From NCBI GenBank assembly GCA_946186535.1, contig CAMHNT010000119.1:1-6825 (forward strand): a stretch of 6,825 bases of DNA, read 5' to 3'. Origin of the DNA: an uncultured Clostridia bacterium. Lineage in GTDB: Bacteria > Bacillota > Clostridia > Oscillospirales > Acutalibacteraceae. The notes under the pieces were generated by a model that was not told where the DNA came from, searched no databases, and saw nothing but the letters and a program-made list of their open reading frames with translations. Position numbers and translations under genes: made by a program. This document shows positions 6,778-6,825 of this stretch, one piece after another; the first letter of the stretch is position 1; every line of letters begins with the position of its first letter.

Positions 6778-6825
6778 TTACACCGATTCATACTTTATTC
6801 TTGACATAAGTCATCACCCGCGGGC
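6778..6825. repeat. Tandem direct repeat, copy B (reaches the window edge)
   Basis: Second copy of the 49-base unit, 76 bases further from ilvD (TTGACA 6725 versus 6801; CCCGCGGG 6741 versus 6817). The copies are separated by a 28-base spacer containing AGAGAAACTCT and a nine-base T-run (6771-6779). ATCGGT at 6762-6767 in the spacer is inverted relative to ACCGAT at 6782-6787 in this copy, giving a 6-bp stem with a 14-base loop. The window stops at the end of the match, so further copies could lie beyond. Confidence 0.78.

Noticed and set aside
1..6825. A novel defence, mobile or CRISPR-like system
   Set aside because: No transposase, integrase, toxin, nuclease or spaced repeat array is present. 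All five genes belong to well-known housekeeping families with intact motifs.

Overview
The window carries a complete class III heat-shock operon of the Bacillota type, ctsR-mcsA-mcsB-clpC, on the + strand. A complete ilvD gene follows on the - strand, convergent with clpC. Gene order, strong AGGAG-type ribosome sites, AT-rich intergenic DNA and moderate-GC coding DNA point to a low/mid-GC Gram-positive. The protein sequences look more like Clostridia (an Oscillospiraceae/Ruminococcus-like organism is my best guess) than Bacilli. The taxonomic call is an inference from general resemblance, not a search.

Layout. Bases 1-280 hold no gene. They contain a sigma-A-type promoter (TTGACT-N17-TATAAT, 150-178) surrounded by three heptad-repeat CtsR operators, two in one orientation across the -35 side and one in the other orientation just after the predicted transcription start. 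ctsR (281-733), mcsA (808-1353), mcsB (1353-2378) and clpC (2442-4916) follow. mcsA and mcsB overlap by one base (TAATG). A perfect 8-bp hairpin sits in the mcsB-clpC gap. A 19-bp perfect stem-loop at 4943-4989, with T-rich flanks on both sides, ends clpC and, from the other strand, ilvD (6684-5011). Upstream of ilvD is an imperfect tandem duplication with a period of about 76 bp, carrying a GC-rich CCCGCGGG palindrome, which runs off the window edge.

How it works together. By family knowledge, CtsR represses its own operon. McsB is a protein-arginine kinase activated by the zinc protein McsA. Phospho-arginine marks clients for the N-domain of ClpC, which feeds ClpP (not encoded here). Stress inactivates CtsR and releases transcription. 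All key catalytic and binding motifs can be seen in the four proteins, so the system looks intact and canonical. IlvD is an unrelated branched-chain amino acid biosynthesis enzyme that happens to share the terminator.

I see no undescribed system here. The most useful second looks are the triple-operator architecture, possible mRNA structure over the ctsR start, the hairpin in front of clpC, and the tandem repeat ahead of ilvD.
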